Of a stretch of 64,000 bases of DNA, positions 20,442 through 31,077 are shown in pieces (the first letter of the stretch is position 1; each line of letters starts with the position of its first letter). The translations under genes were made by a program, and so were the position numbers. The notes below the pieces were generated by a model. It ran no database searches. It saw nothing but the letters and a program-made list of their open reading frames with translations, and was not told the DNA's origin. Source of the DNA: Stentor coeruleus (Eukaryota > Ciliophora > Heterotrichea > Heterotrichida > Stentoridae); the NCBI GenBank assembly GCA_001970955.1, contig MPUH01000038.1:62001-126000 (forward strand), written 5' to 3'.

Positions 20442-21623
20442 TTACATCGTAATATGAGACATCATTCTCCCGAAATTGCTTTTAAGCATTGATAGCACAT
20501 CATCTTTAGCTTGATCAGCAATATTTGTTATTTTAGATAAAAACTCTTCATGTTCCTGATTATCCCCATCCATTGTTGACATACTATACAAATGATTTTG
20601 TGCAGCTTCAGTAATTTCCTGTCTAAGTTTTCTTATCAGCCCAAGTAATGTTGTAATATGGCTTCTAAGTTCAGGCAATTCCTTCAATTTTTCTTGAGAT
20701 TTATGTAAATCTTTAGCAATACAAGCATTTTGGTTTATCAGTTGGCGATTTCTGATTATTTATTACTCTAATGTTTTCTCATAAACTTGATCAGAATATT
20801 TAACAAGTTGTGAATAATATTCATCATTTTTATCTTTTAGAAGTTTGATTATGTTATCAGTTGAATTGCCTCTGTTTTCAAAAATTTTAAGTAATTCGAT
20901 AACACCATTTAAGACTTTGACCTGATCGTGCAGGATAATATTTTTTTTATGTTCTTGACTAAAGAGTTCTGAAAACTGTTCTGATCTTTTTTTTTCTTCA
21001 ATTAAAAGAGTTTGAAGTTCTTCTAATTGTCTTTTGATTATGTAATCTTTTGATTGTTCTCCGGAAAATAGTTTAACAAGTTTTGCGTCAACTTGAGCTT
21101 CTTTTAGAGACATTTTTTCTGATAAAACTTTAGTGATTTGAATTTTCTCATCTTTATAAGTGTCAAGTTCGTTTTTATACTGTAATAAACTCAAGTTTTC
21201 TTGTTGTAAGACTTCGATGGTTTTTTCATATTTCTCGCATTTATCTTTTAGTTTGATATTTTCTTGTAGTAGTTCATCTTGCTTAGCTTGATTAATCCTT
21301 AAGAAACTTTCATCAAGGTTGGCTCCTTCTTCTTCGATTTTATCAATTTTTTCTTTTACTTCTGGATTTTGGCTTAAATTTAGAGCTTTTTTATGATTTT
21401 TTTGTTTCCGATATGTGAAATTTGCATTGCTTTTGAAAACGTATACAGGACGTCGTGCTGAGATCTTTTGTCTTGAATCATTAATATTAGGAAGTTCATC
21501 ATTTCCACCATGACTTCTTAAAGAAGATCCAGCATTGGCTTCATCACTTATATCTTTATTTGTTATCAACTTTGGCAACATTGATAAAAAAGTATCTTTT
21601 GCTAAACCACTTCTTCCTGACAT
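20442..21623 (-). CDS. Coiled-coil protein, paralogue B of a tandem pair (388 aa)
   Basis: Two exons flank the 15-nt intron at 20752-20766. The spliced frame reads ...YEKTLE then NRQLINQNACIAKDLHKSQ and continues to the terminator at 20442. The N-terminus is basic and Ser-rich, the middle (~90-285) is coiled coil, and the C-terminal block LPELRSHITTLLGLIRKLRQ ... DDVLSMLKSNFGRMMSH aligns with the block in the neighbouring paralogue (18947-20263). Both genes also share a DAKLVKLFSGEQ / DVKLVGLFSKKS motif in mid-protein. The C-terminal block is better conserved than the coil and is the best candidate for a functional domain. No known family was recognised. Confidence 0.75.
20752..20766 (-). other. 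15-nt intron with CAG 3' end
   Basis: On the coding strand this reads GTAATAAATAATCAG, with A at position 10 and phase 2. It occupies the same position as the intron of the tandem paralogue, but the acceptor is CAG instead of TAG. Confidence 0.87.
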
Positions 21624-22247
21624 TTAATTTATAAATTTTATTTATGAAGTCTAATAATACCATATTAAACATTACTGAGAATTTTATTGTTGTTTCAAGT
21701 ACGAATATAATATTTTGATAAGTGAGATAATTTTTTCATTTTACCTTCTTTACTAGAATTTAAAGTAAATTGATATTTATAAAGTTTATAAGTTTTAAAT
21801 AAGGAATTATAATGTTGGTAAAATTCAGAATTTTATTTTAAGAATCTATTATAAAGTATAAAGGATGTGTTACTATATAAAATGCATTGCTGGCATATAA
21901 TAAATTTAGCATAATTTCAGAAATATTATAAATGAATGTATATTAAGCAATAATCTTCCACTTTGACATTGTATTTTCATTTTTCTAAGTTTTATTAGCT
22001 CTTTAATCTACTTTAAAGTTTTTTTATTTATAATTCTAATTAAAACTATCTAATTTCATTATAATAGTCAAGCTAAGTATTATTAAAATTATAAGTGTTT
22101 ATAATGTATTCTATAACTTTTTGATATGCAAAAACAATAATAAATCAATATTTTCTAAATTTTTAATACACAAAAAATCTCAAAAATTATTGAAATTTTT
22201 TTATATGAAATCGATAAAAAGATAATATTTTACTATACCCAAGATAA
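21624..22247. other. Intergenic, nothing recognised
   Basis: Divergent spacer between the coiled-coil gene and the hydrolase gene. It is very A/T-rich with dense stops in all frames, and no repeat or RNA gene was seen. Confidence 0.5.
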
Positions 22248-23069
22248 ATGGAACTTAATAGTTTATTGTTTCCTGCTCCTCAACCAAGCTATGATGCTGA
22301 TACTTTCCCCGGAGAAATCATTTGGATTCCCCAATTAAAGTTCAAACATTTACCAAGTATTCCTTGTCTATACCTATCATGTCAAAAAGGATCAAGCAAG
22401 ACAATAGTTTTTTTCCATGGTAACGCAGAAGATATCGGTCTGGCTTATGAACTATTAAACTACTTGCGAATAAATTTGCAAGTTCATATTATAGGAGTTG
22501 AATACCCTGGCTATGGGATTTATGAAGGTGAATGTACAGAACAGCGGGTTAACGAAGATGCAGTAAATGTATTTCAATTCTTACTTACAACAGGTATTGA
22601 ACCGAATGAAATTATTCTCTTTGGAAGATCAATAGGTTCAGGCCCAGCTTGCTATTTAGCTTCAACAGTCCAACCTGCATCTTTACTCTTAATGTCTGCT
22701 TATACTTCTATTCGAGATGCTGTAAAGTGTATTGCAGGTAAATTCGCTCAATATTTAATAAAAGAAAGGTTTAGGAATATTGACAACATAACAAATGTCC
22801 GCTGTCCTGTATTTTTACTCCATGGACAAAAAGACACAATGATTCCTTATGGACATTCCCAAGATTTAAGAGACAAATGTGCTGGGCCATGTAGTATGAT
22901 TCTTCCAGCCAACATGGACCACAACGAATTTGATTTCTTTGAAGACCTAGCCTTACCATTTTCAGCATTCCTCATGCAACATGGTATTTCTATTCAACCC
23001 ACCAATATCAGCAAAGCATATCTAAATTTCCCCGCTTATCTTTTCAAACCTCCCACAAATTTCCAATAG
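22248..23069 (+). CDS. Alpha/beta hydrolase, ABHD17-like
   Basis: The 273-residue protein has a complete alpha/beta-hydrolase core. The oxyanion-side motif is FFHGNAEDIG (~55-64), followed by VEYPGYGIYEGE (~84-95), the nucleophile elbow GRSIGSG with Ser128, the acid loop LHGQKDTMIP with Asp196, and the histidine in NMDHNEFDFF with His225. The pattern HGNAEDIG plus GRSIGSGP is typical of the ABHD17/FAM108 and Bem46 group. ABHD17 enzymes remove palmitate from membrane proteins. The N-terminal Cys cluster that palmitoylates ABHD17 itself is not evident here, so the substrate is uncertain. There is no signal peptide. It lies 93 bp upstream of, and in the same direction as, VPS26C. Confidence 0.8.
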   Translation: MELNSLLFPAPQPSYDADTFPGEIIWIPQLKFKHLPSIPCLYLSCQKGSSKTIVFFHGNAEDIGLAYELLNYLRINLQVHIIGVEYPGYGIYEGECTEQRVNEDAVNVFQFLLTTGIEPNEIILFGRSIGSGPACYLASTVQPASLLLMSAYTSIRDAVKCIAGKFAQYLIKERFRNIDNITNVRCPVFLLHGQKDTMIPYGHSQDLRDKCAGPCSMILPANMDHNEFDFFEDLALPFSAFLMQHGISIQPTNISKAYLNFPAYLFKPPTNFQ

Positions 23070-23162
23070 TTTTTTTTTAATCCAAAATATCCTTTAATTC
23101 CAATTTAACCCTTTAGCTTAACTTGAGTTAATATTTTAATTCACTTCTGACAAATAAATAAT

Positions 23163-24068
23163 ATGAAGTGTGAATTACAACTTGAACGATCAAGTCGAAC
23201 ATATGCAAGTGGAGAAGAAATAAAAGGTTCATTAATAGTAGAAAATGCACCAAATGGTGTTCATTACAACTCACTTTCACTAGTTCTTGAAGGTTATATC
23301 AAAGGTCAAGTATCAATGAAAAGTGTTGGTGCATTAGATGAAATCCTCCCTCAAGTACCCCCAATAATAATCTGCAGGCAAACTCAAATCGCAGCAGAAC
23401 GAGGGATTTTTTCATCATCAAAAACTGGATTTCCTTTTTCTATCCGAGTTGTTGCACAAGAAGGCCAGAGTTTACTTGAAACATATACTGGGGTTTATAT
23501 ATCAATTCAATATGAAATAAAAGCTTCATTTAATGTAACTGAAGGGAAAAATAAAATCTCAACACCTGTGCCTATAAAAGTTATGATACATGTTCCTGGA
23601 CTTGGGATAATTGAAGGAATGTCTAGATCTCCACAAGTACAACCATTTACAATTACCCCGACTAGTGTGGCAAATCCTTCAAGGCTTATAAGTTTACCTG
23701 AATTTCGTATTGAAGGTGAGCTTAGTAGTAATTTATTTGAATTAGACAAAGAGTTTAGTGGATGGATTGTTATTGTTGAAGCAACTAAACCTATTAAGAG
23801 TATTGATTTACAATTGATTAGGATTGAAAGCATTTTTTCTGGGGATACTGGGTTTAAAGAACCTACGGAAGTGCAGAGTTTGCAAGTTGCTGATGGGGAT
23901 GTGAGAAAAGGAGCGAAAATTCCTTTGTATATGTTGTTTCCAAGACAGTTTACATGTCCTAGTACGTTTTATAAGAAGTTTAAGATTGAGTTTGAAATCA
24001 ATCTTTCGATATTGTTCATTGATGGGTACCAGTTGACTAAGAATTTCCCAATTTATTTGATTAGATAG
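23163..24068 (+). CDS. VPS26C: VPS26C (DSCR3), retriever complex subunit
   Basis: The 301-residue protein has the same length as VPS26C/DSCR3 and follows it along the whole chain. Corresponding segments include YASGEEIKGSLIVENA, the SMKSVGALDE / SAKSVGVFEA region, LLETYTGVYISIQYEI, PFTITPTS, SIDLQLIRIESI, QVADGDVRKGAKIPLYMLFPR and FKIEFEINLSI followed by NFPIYLIR. The protein has an arrestin fold. With VPS35L and VPS29 it forms retriever, which with CCC and WASH recycles cargo from endosomes to the surface. No intron or domain loss is seen. Confidence 0.92.
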   Translation: MKCELQLERSSRTYASGEEIKGSLIVENAPNGVHYNSLSLVLEGYIKGQVSMKSVGALDEILPQVPPIIICRQTQIAAERGIFSSSKTGFPFSIRVVAQEGQSLLETYTGVYISIQYEIKASFNVTEGKNKISTPVPIKVMIHVPGLGIIEGMSRSPQVQPFTITPTSVANPSRLISLPEFRIEGELSSNLFELDKEFSGWIVIVEATKPIKSIDLQLIRIESIFSGDTGFKEPTEVQSLQVADGDVRKGAKIPLYMLFPRQFTCPSTFYKKFKIEFEINLSILFIDGYQLTKNFPIYLIR

Positions 24069-24200
24069 GTTTTATGGGTTTAAGATAGTTTATTGATAAC
24101 TTTTTGAAAGCTGATATTTGGGTGTCTGTTAAAATTTTAAATTTAAATATGCACTTTTATTATATTTAAGGTTTATTTAGGTTGATTTATTAAAAACATA

Positions 24201-24802
24201 GAAAGATGTTTTTATTGGCTGTGTAGAATATCGGGTAATAAAGTCTGGAGTAGATGCAGAAATTTCTAATTTAACTAAAACTTCATTAAAAACACACATA
24301 ATGGACTGTTGGAACTTTTAAAAAAAAAGTTTATATTATAGAGAGCCTGAGGATAATACTGGAGCATTATTAAGAGGATTAAGAAAAGAAGATATTCATA
24401 AAGGACAAACATTAGTCGAATCTAGGAAATATGAAGTTTTTTTTTAATTTCAAGTCAAAATTGTATATACTTAAANTATAGAGGACAAACTTTAGTCGAA
24501 TCTAGGAAATATGAAGTTTTTTTTTAATTTCAAGTCAAAATTGTATATACTTAAAGAAGAAGAAGGAGGAAGGAAAAAACCATTTTTTCATGATTTAGTC
24601 CTCAGTGTTTTGCAAGAACTTCTGATGTATAAGTATCGATTGAATCACCTGAAGGCAAAAAAAATGGCTGTTGGAAAAGACTATATCACTGCTGTGCTTA
24701 AGGTAAAAATGCCTTTACCGATATATGTTGGCTGTAGATATACTTTGATAATATGTGGTAAGACATGAAGTTATAACAAAAATATTACCTGATAAAGCTT
24801 AA
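24201..24802 (+). pseudogene. TUFM: Decayed C-terminal part of mitochondrial elongation factor Tu
   Basis: Segments in EF-Tu order are readable: GCVEYRVIKSGVDAEIS (domain 2 GRVERG..K.GDEVEI), EDNTGALLRGLRKEDIHKGQ (GDNVGALLRGI...I.RGQ), then in another frame YILKEEEGGRKKPFF, then KMPLPIYVGCRYTL (domain 3 end) and, after a further shift, EVITKILPDKA and TAA. The copy lacks the GTP-binding domain and the PGRGTVVT stretch. It has an in-frame TAA after MDCWNF, a poly-T indel frameshift near 24440 and a TGA/frameshift at 24766. No 15-nt intron repairs these. It is a dead nuclear copy of a bacterial-type EF-Tu, presumably derived from the functional nuclear mitochondrial gene located elsewhere. Confidence 0.85.
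24403..24555. repeat. 73-bp direct duplication around a single N inside the EF-Tu relic
   Basis: Positions 24403-24475 and 24483-24555 correspond at an offset of 80, with N at 24476 and one A/T difference. It is probably an unmerged contig overlap. The EF-Tu homology uses the second copy after the poly-T shift. Confidence 0.85.
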
Positions 24803-26633
24803 GATCTTGCATCACTTACTAAGAAAAAATCATCTATTAGACTGAAGAAGAAGCTAATAGTTATATTAGTATATGAAAAATACATTAAGACAAATTATAT
24901 CATAAAAAAGTTAAGTCTTCATAGTTCTAACCTAAAGAAAATAATAAAACTTAACTTTTAGGATGAAAAAAATATTCTAATATATTTCCTAATTTAATCA
25001 TAAAAATTTTTATTGTACTCTTAAAGCTCCATAGTTCCGAATAAAAATTTAATGGAGTAATTTTGGAATTTAATCTCATCTGACTATAAGATTTAAAAAG
25101 AGGCATAAAAGATATGTTTAGGTCAAATAATAAAAACTTATTACAAGATTATATTTAATAAATATTTTAATATAGATTTGGCTATATTTTAGAAATTAAC
25201 TTTGGCAAAATAAATTTACTATATGATGACAATAATAACCTTACCCATAAATTTTTGGTTTTGATTTAATTCATTAAAGTTAACTTTATCAAAAGCTTAT
25301 AATTTCCATAACTTCATTTATATAGTATAATCAAAAATCATATTTATTTATAGTCTAAATCTGATGGCATGTTTGATATATTTTTTGCCAGTAATGGAAA
25401 TTTAAATATCACATTTGAGGGTTTATTATCGACAGCTAGAAGATGATTTATTAAATAAAATACAATGTGAAGCTGCTTTGCTTCTTTTAAAAGATTTTTA
25501 TAGAAAGCAAGATTATGATTTTCAGAGAATAAGTAATTTATTAGAAATGAATTTATTAGCTTTTTTAGCATATACTAGCTGATATCCTAACTTAATTATT
25601 TCTTATAGCGTCTATAATTTTAATAAAAGATGATTATATTGGGATATTTTATTTGTGTTTATCTTTAAGTATAAGCTTCCATTTTCTCTCCACTTACTTT
25701 TAGAAAGTAGTGGGTAATGGCATATAAAATGCTTTATTACTATTCACTAGTTTATAAGATAGCGAAATGCTTATTAGGGTGTCAAGAATAAGAAAATTCT
25801 GAAAACTTCAAATTTACCAAAGCAAATAGGTTATTAAATCATATTCAATAACATATTAGTCTCTGATATGAAATCTGTGAGACATATAAACATTTTCTTA
25901 TTATACATTCTCCTCTGACTCATTCATTACATAAATATGGCTTTTTCTCGAATTACTACAATTCTGACTAGTATTTCTAACAAATAATATTACAAATTTT
26001 CATCGAATTCGCTTATGTTTCTCAAGGATAGTGTGTGAAGAAAGGAAAAAAAACATAAATAATTCCAAAAAATCCTACATAAGCCAATTTACTTATACAT
26101 AAATGTCTTCTCTGACTACAAAATGATCAACTCAAACCTTACCAAATCTAACCCAAACTCCTCTAAACTATCCTCTAGCTATCCTTACCCAAGCATACCT
26201 TCCAAAACATAAAATTTCCAATCAAAACATTAATCTCAACATCATCATCCTCTTAAAAACCTCACTTCATTCACACCCTCAACACTTTCCACTACCTAGC
26301 CACCTCTTTCTACCTCCCAAACAACATCGGTACGCCTAAAGCTCATAATCTAACTCATATATCACTTTTCCAATTTACTTCAATCCACAAATTTCCTTAA
26401 CCTATCATTCTTATAAACCTAAAATTCTATAAGCAAAATCTTCCAAGTCGCATCCTCCTCCCCAAAAAGCTAGAAATCCTTCACAATTATTTCTCTATTC
26501 TTATAACTACCAAAAATCCAATTAAGCTTTTCCTATAACACGTAGAATAAATTGTCCCACAGGAATAAACTTATATATAATTCATATGCCACACTTAAAT
26601 ATACCTAAATTAAAATGTGGTTTATAATTAAAG
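24803..26633. other. Long intergenic region (~1.8 kb), no intact gene recognised
   Basis: The left half is A/T-rich. An ATG-started minus-strand frame of 75 codons at 25344-25571 (MLKKLINSFLINYLF...) could be a small gene or a relic, but has no recognisable feature. The right part (~26090-26600), upstream of the pyrophosphatase gene, is strikingly C-rich and G-poor on the plus strand and has no conserved frame. It resembles other 5' flanks in the window. Confidence 0.45.
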
Positions 26634-29006
26634 ATGTCAAGTTATGAGATGGCTTATTTATACATTGGGGTGTCAACCGTAGTAGGACTTATCTATGGTG
26701 TTATCCTCATATTGGTACTTTCAAGAGTGCCAGTAGGTGAGGAAAGAGGATACCATGGAAATGATGAAAGACATTTGAAAGACATAATTGGAATCAAAAC
26801 TGAGACTAAAACAAGAATCAACCATCACACTGGAGAAAAAGATACTTACGAGGAAGAAGTTGGTCCTTATCATGACAGTTGGGACCAGGTTGTTTGGACA
26901 TTGAACAAAATCTCAACTGCTGTGGCAAATGGTGCAATTGCTTTTTTGAAAGAAGAATATAAAATCTTAGCTGTTTTCATAGTTATTTTTGCTGTGATCA
27001 TAGCTTTGTTAGTTGATGAACTTGGGACTTTCTGGACAACTGGTGCTTTTGTTTTAGGTGCATTGACTAGTATTGTTTCAGGGTACATCGGAATGAAAGT
27101 TGCTGTGTTTTCTAATTGCCGAACTGCTTATAGCGCTATAAACAAGGAACATGGACTTGCTAGAGCTTTTAGAGTTGCTTTCCGTGGAGGTGCTGTGCTT
27201 GGTTTCGTCTTAACATCCCTTGGGTTATTAAACTTAGCGATTATTTTATCGATTTACCACTATTTCTATATTGAAGATTATGAAAATGAAGTGAAAAAAC
27301 AAGAAATGCTTAGAAAACTCTATGAAAATCTTGCTGGTTATGGCCTTGGTGGATCAACTATTGCTATGTTTGGAAGAGTTGGCGGAGGTATTTATACCAA
27401 AGCTGCAGATGTTGGTGCCGACCTTGCTGGAAAAGTTGAAGCTGGTCTTGAAGAAGATGACCCACGCAATGCAGCAACTATTGCTGATAATGTTGGAGAT
27501 AACGTTGGAGATATCGCTGGTATGGGCTCTGATCTTTTTGGAAGCTTCGCTGAAAGCACCTGTGCCGCACTTGTGGTTTCTGCAACTTCACCAGAAATCG
27601 CTGAAAGCTATACATCAATGCTATTCCCATTATTGATCTCAGCAACAGGGATCTTTGTTTGCATCATCACTTCATTCTTTGCCACTCATATCATGGAAGT
27701 AGACAAAGCTGATAAAATTGAAAAAGTTTTGAAATATCAACTTATAATCTCGACTATCCTTTTAACCCCAGCTCTTTGGGCATTGTCTTACTATGTCCTT
27801 CCATCAAAATTTAATTTTATAAACATCAAAGATACTCTAACCTGTATTGATAGTTATACTAACATCACTGAAGTTATTATCAATGATTGTATTTCCGTCA
27901 ATAAAACTCTTAATGATGTTGCTTATTGGCATGCTTTTGTGTGTATCATTTGCGGTCTTTGGTCTGGTTTAATTATCGGCTTTGTCACTGAATATTTCAC
28001 TTCTCATTCATATACCCCAGTACGTGAAGTTGCTGAAAGTTGTAGAACCGGTGCGGCAACAGATATTATTTACGGCTTAGCTCTTGGGTATTTATCCTGC
28101 ATAGTCCCAACAATATGTTTAGGTGTAACTATTTACTTTTCATTCAAGCTTTCAAGCATGTATGGAATTGCCCTTGCTGCTCTTGGTATGCTTTCTAACC
28201 TTGCTATTGCTTTAGCTATTGATGGTTATGGGCCAATTTCTGATAATGCTGGTGGCATGGTTGAGATGATCCATTTGAAAAAAGAAGTAAGAGTTAAAAC
28301 TGATGCCCTTGATGCTGCTGGAAATACAACTGCCGCTATTGGTAAAGGATTCGCTATTGGTAGTGCTGCTTTGGTCTCACTTGCTTTATTTGGAGCTTTT
28401 ATTACTAGAGCTGAATTAGGTGAAGTGAATATTCTTCAGCCTTTACAATTCGCCGGGTTACTTATTGGAGCTATGCTTCCTTATGCCTTTTCTGCTTTTA
28501 CTATGAAAAGTGTTGGAAAAGCAGCTAATCAGATGGTTGTTGAAGTCCGTAGACAGTTTGCTGAAATGAATAAAAATCCTGCTTATGAACCTGAATATGA
28601 AAAATGTGTGGCTATATCAACACAAGCTGCTCTTAAAGAAATGATCCTTCCAGGCTGTATGGTTATTTTCACACCTATTGTCGCTGGGTTTTTGTTTGGA
28701 TCCAAAGCTGTTGCTGGACTTTTAGCTGGGATTTTGGTTTCAGGTGTTCAGATGGCCACATCAAGTGCTAATTCAGGTGGAGCTTGGGATAATGCTAAGA
28801 AGTATATTGAAGGAGAAAATTTAGTTAAGAAATCTGACCCAACGTTTAAGGAAATTAAAGCTGCTGCAGTTACTGGAGATACTGTTGGAGATCCGATGAA
28901 AGATACTTCAGGACCTAGTTTGAACATATTGGTTAAGCTTTCGGCTATTATTTCCTTAGTGTTTGGAGGCTTTTTCACTAAGTACGGAGGAATTATAGTT
29001 GCGTAG
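26634..29006 (+). CDS. H+-translocating membrane pyrophosphatase (V-PPase, K+-dependent type)
   Basis: The 790-residue polytopic protein (about 16 membrane helices) carries the M-PPase signatures. The pyrophosphate site is DVGADLAGKVE at D259, followed by DDPRNAATIADNVGDNVGD, and later come DNAGGMVEM and a C-terminal DTVGDPMKDTSGPSLN. Val in the usual DVGADLVGK is Ala. The segment GNTTAAIGKGF (from residue 563) has Ala where potassium-independent enzymes carry Lys, which indicates the K+-stimulated class I type. The enzyme couples pyrophosphate hydrolysis to proton pumping. In protists it acidifies acidocalcisomes, vacuoles or the contractile vacuole system. The length is close to plant AVP1 (~770). 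Confidence 0.95.
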   Translation: MSSYEMAYLYIGVSTVVGLIYGVILILVLSRVPVGEERGYHGNDERHLKDIIGIKTETKTRINHHTGEKDTYEEEVGPYHDSWDQVVWTLNKISTAVANGAIAFLKEEYKILAVFIVIFAVIIALLVDELGTFWTTGAFVLGALTSIVSGYIGMKVAVFSNCRTAYSAINKEHGLARAFRVAFRGGAVLGFVLTSLGLLNLAIILSIYHYFYIEDYENEVKKQEMLRKLYENLAGYGLGGSTIAMFGRVGGGIYTKAADVGADLAGKVEAGLEEDDPRNAATIADNVGDNVGDIAGMGSDLFGSFAESTCAALVVSATSPEIAESYTSMLFPLLISATGIFVCIITSFFATHIMEVDKADKIEKVLKYQLIISTILLTPALWALSYYVLPSKFNFINIKDTLTCIDSYTNITEVIINDCISVNKTLNDVAYWHAFVCIICGLWSGLIIGFVTEYFTSHSYTPVREVAESCRTGAATDIIYGLALGYLSCIVPTICLGVTIYFSFKLSSMYGIALAALGMLSNLAIALAIDGYGPISDNAGGMVEMIHLKKEVRVKTDALDAAGNTTAAIGKGFAIGSAALVSLALFGAFITRAELGEVNILQPLQFAGLLIGAMLPYAFSAFTMKSVGKAANQMVVEVRRQFAEMNKNPAYEPEYEKCVAISTQAALKEMILPGCMVIFTPIVAGFLFGSKAVAGLLAGILVSGVQMATSSANSGGAWDNAKKYIEGENLVKKSDPTFKEIKAAAVTGDTVGDPMKDTSGPSLNILVKLSAIISLVFGGFFTKYGGIIVA

Positions 29007-30066
29007 TAAGTTAGGAAGTTAAAATGATTAGAGATTTTTTTTAATGTTGTGGGCTTTGGTTTGAATTCTGATGGTTTTTTTGAGTTTTATTATTAGGGCT
29101 GTTTTGGAAATTGTGAGTAGTTTTATGGATAGTGATTTAGTTTTATGTATTTTTTGGTAGGCTTTTTAATGCTATAAATGATACTTTTGCATTTTTTTCA
29201 TTAAGGTTGTGTTGAATGAGCTTAGGTATTTTTCCCCCTGTTTAGGATTTTTTATGGGAAATTTTATTTTTCGATATTTTTTTAACTTTGAATCCTGTGA
29301 TTTGTTTTTTTGTTTTTGTGATTATTATGGATAATAATTTTTGACTAAAAGTTTATGGGTGTAGATTTTTATGATTATTGAGATTTCTGCATGAAAATCA
29401 ATTCTTAGGTTATACTATAACAAATTTTTAGTTCTGTGAAAAAGGGTTTTTGAATGTTTGCCGCTATTGTGGATTAATATATTTAATAGGAAAATAAGTT
29501 GTAAAATTTTTATAATAAACTGTAAAAATAAGATCGTAAGCCTATGGAGTTCTAAAATTTGACAAGCATCTGCATATAAGTCCAATTTATTCGAGCTAAG
29601 ATTAATAAATCTACTTTAAAATCTTTAACTTGAAATGATTATCATATTACAATGAAAAGAAAATTTTAATTTTCACAATATCACAAATTATACTCTATGT
29701 TTAAAAGCTTAGATATAAATCTAAAATACAAAATTATTATTAATATAAAGAAATATTTAATATGATACATATATAAACTTCTATACTAAAATAATTTTTC
29801 TTCATAAAATTCAGCGTTTTTATACTATCACTTCTTTCATAACCTTTTACTATATTTTTATCAAACAATATTTTTTTTTTATACTATCACTTCTTTCATA
29901 GCCTTTTACTATATTTTTATCAAACAATATTTTTATTATCTAAAAACCAATATCCTAAAATACTAATATTCTCCTTATAGCATTTTAAAACTATTAAATC
30001 TAAAATCCACCAATATTCTTCAGAAAATAACATTCATAGACAAATGCAAACTATTATAGTATAATA
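29007..30066. other. Intergenic ~1.1 kb, T/G-rich 3' flank then A/T-rich
   Basis: The first ~400 bp after the pyrophosphatase gene is strongly T/G-rich on the sense strand. The remainder is A/T-rich and contains the 59-bp-period duplication at 29821-29934. No gene is seen. Confidence 0.5.
29821..29934. repeat. Tandem direct repeat, ~55 bp, period 59
   Basis: A ~55-bp A/T-rich unit starting TATACTATCACTTCTTTCAT occurs twice with one A/G difference and a poly-T between copies. No N separates them, so this may be a real tandem duplication or a silently joined contig overlap. Confidence 0.85.
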
Positions 30067-31077
30067 ATGAAAAAACTTGATCTAGATGGTAAAAATAGAG
30101 GGAGGCCAAAAAATAGTAAAGACTCAGGCAAAAGTTCGAAAAATTTAGTACCTTCACCTTATTCAAAGCCTGTTATCAAGCCTAGATCCGCATCGAATTC
30201 AAAATCAACAACAAACATAAAACAACCATCAACTCTTTTGTTCAATTCGAATAAAAATCTATTTCAAGAATCTACACCAATAGACAAAAATCCTATCCTT
30301 AAAGCTTCTCTTTCTGAAGCAAGATTTGATATAAGTGAAGATGATTTTGATAAGCGCCTTTTAAAAGACCTTAAAACTATTAGAAATCCTGACGATGAAT
30401 TCGATATGTATCAAAAATTCTTCACTGAAGTTATTAAAGCTGATAAAAAATACGGGCGAATTCTAGCCAAAATAAAAGCTGGCTATGATCTAAAAATACT
30501 CTCAAGCGAGAATTCAATAGTAACAAAACTGAAAAATGAAATCAAAGAGTTTCAAAATCAGCTAAGCAAAGAACATAAAGATCGTCAATTATATGTAAAG
30601 AAACTAGAAAAACTTGCTAAAGAAAATGTAGAATTAAGTCGACTTTTAGATGATGCTGAAATTAAATACAATACACTTGTAGGAAGAATAAAAGATATTA
30701 CTCAATACGATGTTGGAAAATTACCAAAAGATGAAATGACATGGAAAGCTTTGAATTATGAGAATCAGAGTTTGGTAAAAATCAATAAAGAACTTCAAGT
30801 TGACCTTAAGACTATATCGACTAAAGAAAAAAAACTTGTTGGGTTATTAGTAGAAATGAAAAAACAAGGATATCCTGTTGAACAAATATATGAAAAACAA
30901 ATTTCCAAAAGTAAAAGGGATATATCACCAGGAAGTTATGTTGAAGATACAGATAATGAAGATTTAGTAAGTGGAAGGGCTAAGGAGGTAGCAAAACCAG
31001 CGATTATTCCAAAGTTGAACTTGGGAGATATACAAGTAGATGGATTAAGCAATGATTCATATTTATCAGATATATAA
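30067..31077 (+). CDS. Coiled-coil protein with a TSNAXIP1-like N-terminal domain
   Basis: The first ~85 of the 336 residues are basic and Ser/Pro-rich and include an AT-hook-like NRGRPKNSK near the start. Residues ~110-165 (DEFDMYQKFFTEVIKADKKYGRILAKIKAGYD and on, quoted in part) resemble the N-terminal domain of TSNAXIP1-type proteins, where a helix pair ends in a conserved L..IK..YD. A long coiled coil follows to ~290, then an acidic tail. TSNAXIP1 relatives are enriched in ciliated and spermatogenic cells, which would fit this organism, but the assignment rests on a short match. No intron is needed. Confidence 0.5.
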   Translation: MKKLDLDGKNRGRPKNSKDSGKSSKNLVPSPYSKPVIKPRSASNSKSTTNIKQPSTLLFNSNKNLFQESTPIDKNPILKASLSEARFDISEDDFDKRLLKDLKTIRNPDDEFDMYQKFFTEVIKADKKYGRILAKIKAGYDLKILSSENSIVTKLKNEIKEFQNQLSKEHKDRQLYVKKLEKLAKENVELSRLLDDAEIKYNTLVGRIKDITQYDVGKLPKDEMTWKALNYENQSLVKINKELQVDLKTISTKEKKLVGLLVEMKKQGYPVEQIYEKQISKSKRDISPGSYVEDTDNEDLVSGRAKEVAKPAIIPKLNLGDIQVDGLSNDSYLSDI

